Below are positions 27,427-36,886 of a DNA stretch of 64,000 bases, piece after piece. The stretch spans positions 1 to 64,000 of the forward strand of contig NZ_JAVHXT010000011.1 of assembly GCF_031119335.1 (NCBI RefSeq), read 5' to 3'. A program made the translations under genes and the position numbers. Every line of letters starts with the position of its first letter. Within the stretch, counting starts at the first letter, position 1. The notes beneath the pieces were generated by a model that had not been told where the DNA came from, did no database searches, and saw only the letters and a program-made list of their open reading frames with translations. The stretch is from Pedobacter sp. GTDB taxonomy: Bacteria; Bacteroidota; Bacteroidia; Sphingobacteriales; Sphingobacteriaceae.

Positions 27427-27497
27427 AAATATAAAATCAATTGAGATAAGCTAATCCAGACAGGAAGCTCATCAACCATTAAAAACGTAAACAATAG

Positions 27498-30400
27498 ATG
27501 AAAATATCAGACTACGCAGTAAAAAATTATCAGTTTACCTTAATTATGGTGCTGATGGTGATGGCTTTGGGTATCACTACTGTTTTGAATATGCCGAGGG
27601 CAGAAGACCCCGAGATGAACCCGCCGAATTTCCCGGTGATTGTGGTTTATCCTGGTGCTAGTCCGAAGGATATGGAGGAGCTGGTGGTGAAGCCGTTGGA
27701 GAAGCGGATTTATGGTTTGGACAACATTAAAACCATTAAAACCAGCATTAGAGACGGTTTGATGGTTGCTGTGGTAGAATACAAATACGGCGTAAATGTT
27801 GATGATAAATACCAAGAATTGGTGCGGGAAATTAACAGCGAGCGACCAAATTTACCGCAAGAAATTTATGCCATGGAGGTGCAGAAAATATCACCTTCGG
27901 ATGTGAATATTCTGCAAGTGGCGCTTGTTTCTGAAAATGCATCGAGAGATAAATTAAAAGCCGCTGCCGAAGAATTGCAAGACCAGTTGGAGAAAATTCC
28001 ATCGTTAAAAAATGTAGAAATTATGGGTTTGCCCGACCAATTGGTAAAGGTAGACTTGGATTTGGAAAAGCTGGCGCAGTTGCGTATTCCAGTGACACAA
28101 GTTGCCAATGCGATACAGAGTGAAGTGGCCAATATTCCGGGCGGGAGCATTGATGCCGGTACGAAATCTTTCAATATTAAAACCAGTGGCAACTACCAAA
28201 GTTTAGACGAAATAAAACAGACCATTGTAGCCAGTGCTGCGGGTAAAAACACCACGCTTGCAGATGTAGCAAAAGTTTATTTCGATTATTCGCAGGATAA
28301 GCATATTACTAGATTGAATGGTTTTAGGGCGGTGTTTGTGGTGGCTGCGCAAAAATCTGGAGGTAATATTACCCAAACGCAAGAAGCTTACTTGCCAGTG
28401 TTGGATGGCTTCAAAAAGACCTTGCCAAGCAATATAGACCAGCAGGTGATGTTTGACCAAGCCGATAATGTGAACAGTCGTTTGGGTGGTTTGGGTATCG
28501 ATTTTGGGATAGCAATTTGTTTGGTACTGATTACGCTGTTGCCGTTGGGAACTCGGGCTTCGTTGGTGGTAATGGTATCTATTCCGTTGTCGTTGGCTAT
28601 TGGCATTATCCTCATTAATTTGTTGGGTTTTAGCTTGAACCAGCTAAGTATTGTTGGTTTGGTGGTATCCTTAGGTTTATTGGTTGATGACAGCATTGTA
28701 GTGGTAGAAAACATAGAGCGCTGGATGCGTGATGGCCACAACCGACTAACGGCAACCTTAATGGCTACCAAGCAGATTGGTTTGGCGGTAATGGGCTGTA
28801 CTGCAACGCTGGTGATTGCTTTTATGCCGTTAATGTTTATGCCAGAGGCATCGGGAGAGTTTATTAGAAGTTTACCTGTGGCGGTAATTTGTTCGGTAAT
28901 TGCATCTATGTTGGTGGCTTTAACGGTGGTGCCTTTCCTTTCTAGTAAGTTGTTAAAGCCGCATAGCGATGTAAATGGCAACTTTTTCTTGCGGACGTTG
29001 CAAAAAATCATCCACGGTTCTTACGCCAAATTATTAGATAAGGCTTTGCATAGACCATACCTCACTATACTGATTGGCGTGGCGGTTTTTGCTGGTTCGT
29101 TGGCGCTAATTCCGGTGATTGGTTTTAGTTTGTTCCCTTCTTCTGAGAAACCGCAGTTTATCATTACGGTGTCTACGCCATTGCAATCTAACCTAAAATA
29201 TACCGATGCCATTACTAAGCAGATAGAGAAGGAAATTAAGGAAATTCCAGAAGTAAAATACTTTGCATCTAACGTAGGTAAGGGAAATCCGCGTATCTAT
29301 TATAACTTATTGCAAACCAACGAACGCAGCGATTTTGCCGAAATCTTTGTGCTGCTGCATCCAGATGTAAGAGCCGATAAAAAGGTAGAACTGATAGAAA
29401 AATTGAGGACAAAGTGGTCGCCGTATTTAGGCGCAAAGGTTGAAGTTAAAGATTTTGAACAAGGACAACCAATTATCTCGCCAGTAGAAGTAAGGGTGTT
29501 TGGTGAGAATTTGGATACGCTGAAAGCGATAGCAGGTAAGGTAGAAAATCTGTTGCTAAAAACAGAAGGCACAATCTATACCAATAACCCTATAAAAAAT
29601 CTAAAATCGGATGTAAGGGTAGTGATTAATAAAGAAAAAGCACTGGCTTTAGGTGTGCCGATGGTAAATATAGACCGTACGGTGAGGATGGCAGTTGCTG
29701 GTTTTGAAGTGGGTAAGTATCTCAACCCAAAATCTAGTGGCGACGATTATAGTATTTTGCTGACCACCAAACATTCATCGAACCCAGATTTAAGTGTTTT
29801 TGATAACCTGTACGTGAACAATGTGCAGGGAACAGCTATTCCTTTGGCGCAGGTGGCGAGTTTGAAGCTGGAAACATCGGCATTAAGCATCAACCATTTT
29901 AATAAAGTGCGTACCATTTCTGTCAATTCTTTTGTGCAAAAAGGCTATTTAAACGATAAGGTAATTAAGGATGTAGAAGCGCAAATGAAAAAGATGGAAC
30001 TGCCAAACGGCTATCACTTTGAAATGGGTGGTGAGGTAGAAAGTAGAAACCAATCTTTTGGTGGTTTTGGTAGTATTATTTTGGTGACGGTTTTCATGTT
30101 TATTGCAGTGCTGGTGTTAGAGTTTAAAACTTTCAAAAGTACGCTGATTGTGCTTTCTGTAATTCCGTTGGGTATTGTGGGTGCGGTGCTTGCGCTATTA
30201 GTTACGGGCAATTCGCTTTCTTTTGTAGCTACCATTGGTATTGTGGCATTGGCAGGTATCGAGGTTAAAAATACCATCCTTTTAGTTGATTTTACCAACC
30301 AATTGCGAGCAGAAGGAAAGGAACTGAATGCTGCAATTGAAGAAGCTGGCGAAGTTCGTTTCTTACCAATTATCCTAACTACGTTAACAGCTATTGGTGG

Positions 30401-30566
30401 TTTGTTGCCCATTGCTTTGTCAAGCAATCCGCTGATATCACCTTTGGCAACGGTAATGATAGGTGGTTTAATCAGTTCTACGTTGTTGTCTAGAATTGTT
30501 ACGCCGGTGGTTTACAAATTAATGCCGCCAAAGGTAGAAGTGGCAGGTAAAGCAGAGGCGTCGTAA
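27498..30566 (+). CDS. RND efflux transporter permease (AcrB/HAE1-like)
   Basis: Inner-membrane proton-driven pump of 1022 residues, the usual AcrB-type length. The proton relay is present: Asp-Asp in GLLVDDSIVVVENIER (TM4) and Lys in AGIEVKNTILLVDF (TM10). Two large periplasmic loops follow TM1 and TM7. The closest type seems to be the hydrophobic drug/solvent exporters rather than metal pumps, since CusA-type Met clusters are absent. It completes the tripartite system with the upstream TolC and adaptor, but is separated from them by a 492-bp repeat island that may alter its expression. Confidence 0.95.
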   Translation: MKISDYAVKNYQFTLIMVLMVMALGITTVLNMPRAEDPEMNPPNFPVIVVYPGASPKDMEELVVKPLEKRIYGLDNIKTIKTSIRDGLMVAVVEYKYGVNVDDKYQELVREINSERPNLPQEIYAMEVQKISPSDVNILQVALVSENASRDKLKAAAEELQDQLEKIPSLKNVEIMGLPDQLVKVDLDLEKLAQLRIPVTQVANAIQSEVANIPGGSIDAGTKSFNIKTSGNYQSLDEIKQTIVASAAGKNTTLADVAKVYFDYSQDKHITRLNGFRAVFVVAAQKSGGNITQTQEAYLPVLDGFKKTLPSNIDQQVMFDQADNVNSRLGGLGIDFGIAICLVLITLLPLGTRASLVVMVSIPLSLAIGIILINLLGFSLNQLSIVGLVVSLGLLVDDSIVVVENIERWMRDGHNRLTATLMATKQIGLAVMGCTATLVIAFMPLMFMPEASGEFIRSLPVAVICSVIASMLVALTVVPFLSSKLLKPHSDVNGNFFLRTLQKIIHGSYAKLLDKALHRPYLTILIGVAVFAGSLALIPVIGFSLFPSSEKPQFIITVSTPLQSNLKYTDAITKQIEKEIKEIPEVKYFASNVGKGNPRIYYNLLQTNERSDFAEIFVLLHPDVRADKKVELIEKLRTKWSPYLGAKVEVKDFEQGQPIISPVEVRVFGENLDTLKAIAGKVENLLLKTEGTIYTNNPIKNLKSDVRVVINKEKALALGVPMVNIDRTVRMAVAGFEVGKYLNPKSSGDDYSILLTTKHSSNPDLSVFDNLYVNNVQGTAIPLAQVASLKLETSALSINHFNKVRTISVNSFVQKGYLNDKVIKDVEAQMKKMELPNGYHFEMGGEVESRNQSFGGFGSIILVTVFMFIAVLVLEFKTFKSTLIVLSVIPLGIVGAVLALLVTGNSLSFVATIGIVALAGIEVKNTILLVDFTNQLRAEGKELNAAIEEAGEVRFLPIILTTLTAIGGLLPIALSSNPLISPLATVMIGGLISSTLLSRIVTPVVYKLMPPKVEVAGKAEAS

Positions 30567-30588
30567 TTCATTTAGGTTTAAATATTTC

Positions 30589-30637
30589 AGAGGGATGAAA
30601 TGGTGATAGTAAAAGCCAATTCATCCCTCTTTTTTTG
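30589..30637 (+). terminator. Terminator after the RND pump gene
   Basis: The arms agagggatgaa and ttcatccctct form an 11-bp stem followed by eight T. Confidence 0.85.
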
Positions 30638-30812
30638 GACACGATTAATAGGTTGATTTCTAGACTTTATATTAGAATTGAGGGGAATTTGCCCAAGCCG
30701 CATTGTATTAAATTGATGGATATTATTTAAATAGCCAATTAATAATAGGCTATTTGTTGGGTAGTTAAAACGTTTGCGCAGTGTTTGCGAGTTGTTTTTT
30801 CATCTGAGGTGT

Positions 30813-30820
30813 TATTTTTG
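30813..30820 (+). promoter_or_regulatory. Promoter -7 element of the M60 peptidase gene
   Basis: TATTTTTG matches TAnnTTTG, with TTG at 30792-30794 18 bp upstream as a possible -33 element. Confidence 0.55.
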
Positions 30821-30853
30821 GTATATACCTGATAACCAATTTACACTAACCTA

Positions 30854-33800
30854 ATGAAAAAGCTAATCCTTATCTGTGCGCTAATATCTGTTATAATTGC
30901 CAGCTACGCTCAAAATCCAGTTACACCTTATAGTGCTGCGTCATCACGCCCATCTCAATCGGGAGAAGGAATTGATAAAGCTTTAGATGGAAATACAGCT
31001 ACAATGTATCATTCGGCGTATGGCTTAAACGCAATTCCAGATACTGTTGATTTTTATTTTTACGGAGCTAAAAGCATTAACGAAATCCAATATACTCCCC
31101 GCACAGGTGGCGGTAATGGCGTATGGCTAAATGTAGAAATTTATCACGCTACAGTTGATAACCCAACCAATTTTATATTAGGACACACATTAAATTGGGC
31201 AAATAATGGTAATGTTAAAACAGTTACTTACGCTACTGCTATTCAAAAGCCAGCCGTAATTAGGTTTGTAGTTAAGAGTGCTGTTGGTAATTTCTCTAGC
31301 TGCGCAGAAATGAAGTTTTTCTCTTCAGAAACTGGTACATTAACTAATACCGAATGTACTTTATCTGGTAGCTCTTTGGCTGCGTATAAAGACGTGAAAA
31401 TCACTCCAAATTCAGCTTCCGCAAATACCAGTGCATCAGGACAAAATATAAATAGAACTTACGACAACAATTACACTACTATATACCATAGTCAACATAC
31501 TCCTCAATTCGTGGTATCAGCAACAAACCCGGCTGTATTAACCTATACTTTTAATACTGCAACCAACATGGATTATATGATGTATCATCCACGTAGGGAT
31601 GGTGGTATTAATGGTAACTTTGGTGAAATAGAAGTACAATACCGAAAAACTGGAGATGCGGCAGGTGCGTTTACAACGGTGGTGGCAAGTTATAATGCCT
31701 GGTTCAGTTCATCAGCTTCAGTAATTAATTTTCCGTCATCGTTAACCAACGTAATTCAAATTCGAATTAACGTAAAAAGTGGAACAGGTAATTTTGCGAG
31801 CTGCTCAGAAATGGAGTTCTTTAGAAAAGGCAACAGTCTTGATAACTCGATAACGGGTGGTGTTTTTGCGGATAATTTATATAGTGGTTTAAACCCTGGA
31901 ACAACACAGGCACAAATTAATGCCATAAGCTCCGATTTTTTTAAAGCAATGGCCAACTGTATGTTCAACAATACATACAATTATAAATTTAGGGTACAAC
32001 AATATGAGCCCTATAAACCAGTGGGAAACTTAGCAGCAGTTTTAAAGACAAGTACTTATAATTCGTTTGAAAACCCAACTGGTATTTATTTTGAAGCAAA
32101 TACAACAGCTGTAATTTTTGTAGGTACAGAGGCGGCAGGCAAGCCTATTGTACTTCAAGTATCAAATATGACGGTGCATAATAGCTATTCTAGGTCTTTT
32201 TATAATTTAAAACCGGGTATAAACGTTGTTACCATCACTAATGCGGGATTGGGTTATATTGATTACTATACCGATGATGCCTCGGCACAACCAGTAACTG
32301 TACATATTGCTTCGGGTAGTATTAATGGTTGTTTTGATAGTAGTAAACACAACAGTGCAGACTGGGTGGCAATGATTAATGAAGCTACCTATGCCCAAAT
32401 TGACATCAAAGGTAAATACATAAATTTATTGTTAGATAGGAACTTGCTAAGAAAGTATAATCCTTTAGATGTTAAGCCTTTAATAAATGTGTACGATAGT
32501 ATAGCCAAAATCCAGTTTAATATGATGGGCTATTCAAAACATAATATTTTACCTAAAAATAATTTGTTTGCTTATGGGCATAATACCGGTGGGCTATACG
32601 CTGCAGAATTGGGAATGCACTTTGATTATTCGTGGGGAGAGCCTAAGTATGTTTCTGTAAATGGTATTCTCACTGGCGATATGTGGGGTGTGGCTCACGA
32701 AATTGGGCACGTTAACCAGCTAAGGCCTAGTATGAGATGGGCGGGAATGACAGAGGTGAGTAACAATATATTTTCTACTTATACTGAATTTACCTTAGGG
32801 GTAACTAAAGGGGTTAATGGAAGATTAGAAATAGAAAATGCAAATCCGGCGGCTCCAGGTTCAAGCGAAGATGTTGGAGATGCGTCTACCAGGCTTGTAG
32901 GAGGTAGGTTTAAAGGCTTTTTAGATAGAACAATTGTTGGAGGAGCCAACCACATGAATAACAACTATTTTGGCAGGGCAGTTCCATTTTGGCAGCTACA
33001 GTTATATTATCAGTTTGCTGGAGCACTAAAAGGAGCACCCACTTTAGAGCAACGCATGTCGGGCGCAGCACCAGCGCCTGCTGCAGGAGTGGCAGATTAT
33101 GCCTACTTCTTGGGCGATGTAATGCAGGCGCAGAGAAATAGGAATGATGCATCAGCTTCTCATGAAACACTGATGTTGAATTTCGTTAAAGATGTTTGTA
33201 ATGCTACCAAAGAAGACCTAACTGATTATTTTATTAAAGTAGGGATGCTGAAAGCCATAGATACAACATTTGATGACTATGGTAGCAAAAATTACAGAAT
33301 TACACAAGCCGCTATAGATGCAGCGGTGCTAAGCATTAAAGCAAATAACTACCCGGCACCTATAAGCCCAGTTTTACATTATTTAAGTGCAAATAGCTTA
33401 AATGCCTTTAAAAATCAATTAGTAGCTACAGGCACGTATAACGTAGGCACTTCGCTAAGCGGCACATTGCTTACCATTAACCATACACAATGGAAAAACG
33501 TAGTAGCATTTGAAACCTATACTACTGATAATAAACTTTTAGAAGCTAACATTGCAGGTGTGCGTAACGCTGCCAATACCAGTTCTATTATAAACTATCC
33601 GACAAATGCAGATTGGGTATGGGCAGTGTCTTTTGATGGAACTAAAAAATTGGTGTATTCTCGTTCTACTGTTTTGCCGGTTACTTTAACTTCTTTTGAT
33701 GCCAAATTTGTGGCCAGCGGTGCCGAATTAAAATGGACTACTTCATCAGAAAAAGACAATAAGTTGTTCGAGATTTATCGTAGTACTGATGGCGTAACAT

Positions 33801-34213
33801 TTACGAAAATAGCCCAGATACTGGGTAGCGGAACTAAAGAAACACCGAGTAACTACCGTTATTTAGATAGGGATTTCCAAAATAAAGCCTATTATAAGCT
33901 GGCACAGGTAGATTTTGATGGACAAAGCACTGTTTTTGATGAACAAGTGAAATATTTGAAAGGTTTAGATCAGCAGGTTGTTGTATATCCAAATCCGGTA
34001 ACTGCTAAGCTGTATATTAATAATTTAGCTACGGTTGGTCAAAATGCTAGTACAGCAAAGCTGATAAATATAATAGGGAAAGAGGTAAGGAAAATAAACC
34101 TTGGTAGCGGCTCATCAAGTGAAATAGATATGTCCGATTTACCTAAAGGCATCTACACACTCCAACTTATTGGTCAGGGTAAAGTAGAAACAAGAAAAAT
34201 AGTAAAACAATAA
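30854..34213 (+). CDS. Secreted M60 family (enhancin-like) metallopeptidase with discoidin-like domains and type IX tail
   Basis: The protein has 1119 residues with a signal peptide of about 19. Two related F5/8-type (discoidin-like) domains lie at about 20-155 and 175-325; both contain DGNTATMYHS/DNNYTTIYHS-type text and end in a SCAEMKFF/SCSEMEFF strand. The peptidase part has the zinc motif HEIGH at 615-619 with a downstream Glu (GMTEVSNNIF), the gluzincin layout HExxH...E of M60. A FN3-like domain (LPVTLTSFDAKF) and a type A sorting domain (YPNPVTAKLYI through KIVKQ) end the protein. Known M60 enzymes cut mucin-type O-glycoproteins; that substrate here is inferred from the family. Confidence 0.9.
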   Translation: MKKLILICALISVIIASYAQNPVTPYSAASSRPSQSGEGIDKALDGNTATMYHSAYGLNAIPDTVDFYFYGAKSINEIQYTPRTGGGNGVWLNVEIYHATVDNPTNFILGHTLNWANNGNVKTVTYATAIQKPAVIRFVVKSAVGNFSSCAEMKFFSSETGTLTNTECTLSGSSLAAYKDVKITPNSASANTSASGQNINRTYDNNYTTIYHSQHTPQFVVSATNPAVLTYTFNTATNMDYMMYHPRRDGGINGNFGEIEVQYRKTGDAAGAFTTVVASYNAWFSSSASVINFPSSLTNVIQIRINVKSGTGNFASCSEMEFFRKGNSLDNSITGGVFADNLYSGLNPGTTQAQINAISSDFFKAMANCMFNNTYNYKFRVQQYEPYKPVGNLAAVLKTSTYNSFENPTGIYFEANTTAVIFVGTEAAGKPIVLQVSNMTVHNSYSRSFYNLKPGINVVTITNAGLGYIDYYTDDASAQPVTVHIASGSINGCFDSSKHNSADWVAMINEATYAQIDIKGKYINLLLDRNLLRKYNPLDVKPLINVYDSIAKIQFNMMGYSKHNILPKNNLFAYGHNTGGLYAAELGMHFDYSWGEPKYVSVNGILTGDMWGVAHEIGHVNQLRPSMRWAGMTEVSNNIFSTYTEFTLGVTKGVNGRLEIENANPAAPGSSEDVGDASTRLVGGRFKGFLDRTIVGGANHMNNNYFGRAVPFWQLQLYYQFAGALKGAPTLEQRMSGAAPAPAAGVADYAYFLGDVMQAQRNRNDASASHETLMLNFVKDVCNATKEDLTDYFIKVGMLKAIDTTFDDYGSKNYRITQAAIDAAVLSIKANNYPAPISPVLHYLSANSLNAFKNQLVATGTYNVGTSLSGTLLTINHTQWKNVVAFETYTTDNKLLEANIAGVRNAANTSSIINYPTNADWVWAVSFDGTKKLVYSRSTVLPVTLTSFDAKFVASGAELKWTTSSEKDNKLFEIYRSTDGVTFTKIAQILGSGTKETPSNYRYLDRDFQNKAYYKLAQVDFDGQSTVFDEQVKYLKGLDQQVVVYPNPVTAKLYINNLATVGQNASTAKLINIIGKEVRKINLGSGSSSEIDMSDLPKGIYTLQLIGQGKVETRKIVKQ

Positions 34214-34234
34214 CATATTTTGGTTTGAGTAAGG

Positions 34235-34270
34235 AGCGTTTGGTGGAAACATCAAGCGCTTTCTCTTTTA
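34235..34270 (+). terminator. Terminator after the M60 peptidase gene
   Basis: The arms agcgtttggtg and catcaagcgct pair with two G-U positions around a GAAA loop, followed by ttctctttt. Confidence 0.75.
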
Positions 34271-34718
34271 CTGACCTCAGTGAGATTGTTAAAACAGAGC
34301 GTTAAAACTAGTCCCCGAATTAATTTCGGGAGAAGAGCCGCCAATATCTTGTCACCGTGACCATGCAATAGCTGCGAAGCAAATTTATCTTAGGGTCAGT
34401 TGACCGAAAAAAATGCTATAAGAAATAAATCAGTTAAATAATGTGAGTTTCATATATGGAAATTAAGTTCTTTGCTGGCGATAGCCCCTCAAATCTCCGT
34501 TTAGCTAATTTTCGGTCTCTTATTTTTCGGGTTGCAGCAATAAGCCAACCCACTTTCTTTGAAAGAAAAATAAGCAACCGAGAGTTTTTGTTACTTTTTG
34601 CGGTCAAAAAGTAAGAGCCCCGCGGCGGTGAGCTAAAAAAAGACGTTCTATTATCAATTGAATAAAGTTTAAGACAATGCTTATCCCGGGCTAACGTTAA
34701 ATATAATCGAACTGAGAT
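34271..34718. other. Gene-free gap with dispersed-repeat debris
   Basis: This stretch contains degenerate text such as ccccgaattaatttcggg (a palindrome) and an inverted pair around 34530-34620 (ctttttgcggtcaaaaag). No ORF with gene-like content is seen on either strand. Confidence 0.5.
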
Positions 34719-35207
34719 TTACTGACAGGTTTTCGAGGTAGCCACGCCACCACCATCAATAGGTAAACCTCCAATCACTATATTTTTTAAAGCCACATTA
34801 ACGAAGGTAATTCTATCGTTTTTTAACTTACCTTCTGCCGTAGAATTATCTGCAATAGGTTTAGTGCCACCAAAAGCAACAGCTATTAATCGCTTACAAT
34901 CTACACCCATAGCCACTAGTTTTTGGTAAACTGCTAAAGAACGGCTTTCTGTTAACTTTTGTGCACTGTTTGTAGTGTTGCTCAAATGCGCTTCTATTCT
35001 TAACAAAGTGATGTAAGGTTTTTCGTCTAAATACTGCTTCACAATTTGTAATGCTTCTTCGCTCTCCTTCGTTAGTTCTGCCGATGTTGCATTCTTAAAA
35101 GTGATGGATTTGCTAATCAGTAGCTCGCTGCCGTTAAGCTGATATGGCTTTTGTGCAAACGCTTGCGTTAAAAGTCCTAAAAGTAGTAGGGTGAGTAAAT
35201 GTTTCAT
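34719..35207 (-). CDS. Exported OmpA-like domain protein
   Basis: A 162-residue precursor with a signal peptide ending in QAFAQ. Residues about 30-135 look like an OmpA C-terminal peptidoglycan-binding fold: ISKSITFKNATSAELTKES, then LLRIEAHLSNTTNSAQKLTESRSLAVYQKLVAMGV and a final NDRITFVNV. The usual NxRRVE ending is altered to KNDRITF. There is no barrel. It starts 12 bp after the stop of the convergent-strand neighbour's unit and is on the same strand as the sterol desaturase-family gene, so co-transcription is likely. Confidence 0.75.
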   Translation of the reverse strand: MKHLLTLLLLGLLTQAFAQKPYQLNGSELLISKSITFKNATSAELTKESEEALQIVKQYLDEKPYITLLRIEAHLSNTTNSAQKLTESRSLAVYQKLVAMGVDCKRLIAVAFGGTKPIADNSTAEGKLKNDRITFVNVALKNIVIGGLPIDGGGVATSKTCQ

Positions 35208-35219
35208 TATGTTAATGTT

Positions 35220-36359
35220 TTATCTGTCGCTTCGTTCTTCCATATTCAAATCCGTATCAAACGGACTTTTGGTAAATGGATAAATAGATTGTTTAATAAA
35301 TCCCTTCGGATAAGAGGCTTCATGTACACCCGTACCAGCTGGCCATTTTTTGTCTGGCAGATAATAAGTGCCAAACATCATATCAATAAAAGGAAAGATA
35401 GAAGCGAAATTATGCCCGTAATACTTTGGGTCCTCACAATGATGCCAGTGATGATATTGTGGCGTGGTGAAAATGTATTTGATGAAACCAAAGTTGATAC
35501 GGGTATTGGCATGAATTAGTACAGCGTGTATAGCAATAAAAATAATGTAAACGCTAAACACAGTTGATGAAAAACCTAGAATGTAAAGCGGAATAAAAGT
35601 CATTGCTCTAGTAAAGAAAATATCTATAAAGTGCGTTCTGCTTCCAGCAAGCCAATCCATGTTTTGTGTAGAGTGGTGTATAGAGTGGAAACGCCACAAA
35701 TAAACCCTGCTATGAAAAGTGCGATGCGCCCAGTACTGGAACAAATCGGTAGTGAAAAAGGCCAAGAACAAAGCCACAACAAACGGTAAACCTTGCACCC
35801 AAGCATGTAAGTTTTCTAAGCCAATCCAACCAAAAAATAAAACGGCAGGCTTTTGTGTAACGATACCGAAAAACTGGATAAACAAATGGCTGATGACGAA
35901 ATAAGTTAAATCGGTTCTCCACTCTTCGTGAAACTTGGTTTGCGATTTATTTCTAGGGAAAAACAACTCCAAAGGCACAAAAATAGCCACCATTAAAAGC
36001 AGGTCTAAAATCATCCAGTCTAAGCCAAAATGCCAATCAGTTTTAACAACATCACGTCCGTTTAAGGTTAGTGCGCCTAAAATAATGGCTAAACCAGTTA
36101 TCGATGTGCCTATCAGCGCCAATTTTATTTTTTTGCTCAACAACAAGCTTACTGCGGCAAAAAAGAAAGAGGCAATTACCCCGAAAATCATTAAGGCTTC
36201 GGCAATACTTTTGGTATAAACTTCTCTAAACTCTGGTGTGGTCAATTGCTCAGGATATCTAAAACAGAAAACAGCTAGTAACACTAAAACTGCTAAGAAA
36301 ATAGAAAGATAGCCGCTAATTTGTCCCTGCCCAACTTTAAGGCGTTTGTTTTTGTTCAT
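35220..36359 (-). CDS. Sterol desaturase / fatty acid hydroxylase family membrane protein
   Basis: A 379-residue integral membrane di-iron enzyme. The His clusters of the superfamily are visible: HRTFH, HSIHH and HHWHH, with NTRINFG and PFIDMMFGTYY also typical. The N-terminal third adds several membrane segments not found in the shortest members. The substrate is unknown; bacterial relatives hydroxylate sterols, hopanoids or fatty-acyl and carotenoid lipids. The OmpA-like gene follows after 12 bp. Confidence 0.88.
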   Translation of the reverse strand: MNKNKRLKVGQGQISGYLSIFLAVLVLLAVFCFRYPEQLTTPEFREVYTKSIAEALMIFGVIASFFFAAVSLLLSKKIKLALIGTSITGLAIILGALTLNGRDVVKTDWHFGLDWMILDLLLMVAIFVPLELFFPRNKSQTKFHEEWRTDLTYFVISHLFIQFFGIVTQKPAVLFFGWIGLENLHAWVQGLPFVVALFLAFFTTDLFQYWAHRTFHSRVYLWRFHSIHHSTQNMDWLAGSRTHFIDIFFTRAMTFIPLYILGFSSTVFSVYIIFIAIHAVLIHANTRINFGFIKYIFTTPQYHHWHHCEDPKYYGHNFASIFPFIDMMFGTYYLPDKKWPAGTGVHEASYPKGFIKQSIYPFTKSPFDTDLNMEERSDR

Positions 36360-36554
36360 GTGTTGATTTTTCGAATATCAATGATAAGGAAAAAGCTGTG
36401 GAAATTTCAAATTTCTCCTCTTATAGTTTACGCTTAAAAGAGCTAAGGAAAGATAAAAGTGGGATTTATTTCATTTTGTATGCTCAATCTAAAAGCATTA
36501 AGTGTTAAATCCGTAGGATTTTAATATTTATAGCAATGGCCCGATTTATGTGTA

Positions 36555-36796
36555 CGACCCCATCGGGGTCGCATCTTGTAGCCGTTTTCTGTTATAAATA
36601 TTTGACCTCTCTGAGGTCTAGCTGAACTGGGATTTGAATATGTACGGTTGAAGACTGATATCACCACTTCGTGGTTTAAATAACCTCAATCTAAATTTCT
36701 ATAACAATCTCAGTCCTTCGGACTTTAAACTATAACCACGAAGTGGTATCATTTTTATAGAAATACAGGCTGATAATAGATAAACCCTGTAAGGGT
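36555..36796. repeat. Cluster of six short palindromes with variable arms
   Basis: Palindromes at 36555-36571 (GACCCCATCGGGGTC core), 36604-36618 (GACCTCTCTGAGGTC), 36663-36675 (ACCACTTCGTGGT), 36712-36724 (AGTCCTTCGGACT), 36735-36747 (ACCACGAAGTGGT) and 36784-36796 (ACCCTGTAAGGGT). The last three carry the flank GGTGATAT or GGTATCAT, as do those at 46.2 kb. The 527-bp gap from 36360 has no gene. Confidence 0.75.
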
Positions 36797-36868
36797 GATA
36801 TTTTTGGAACGGAACTTTCCCTAACCTACATAATAACAATGCAGTGCACCGCAATCGGCAAATATTCT

Positions 36869-36876
36869 TAATTTTG
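36869..36876 (+). promoter_or_regulatory. Promoter -7 element of the lpxK operon
   Basis: TAATTTTG matches TAnnTTTG, 10 bp before the ATG at 36887. Confidence 0.5.
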
Positions 36877-36886
36877 TGCTACTTGT

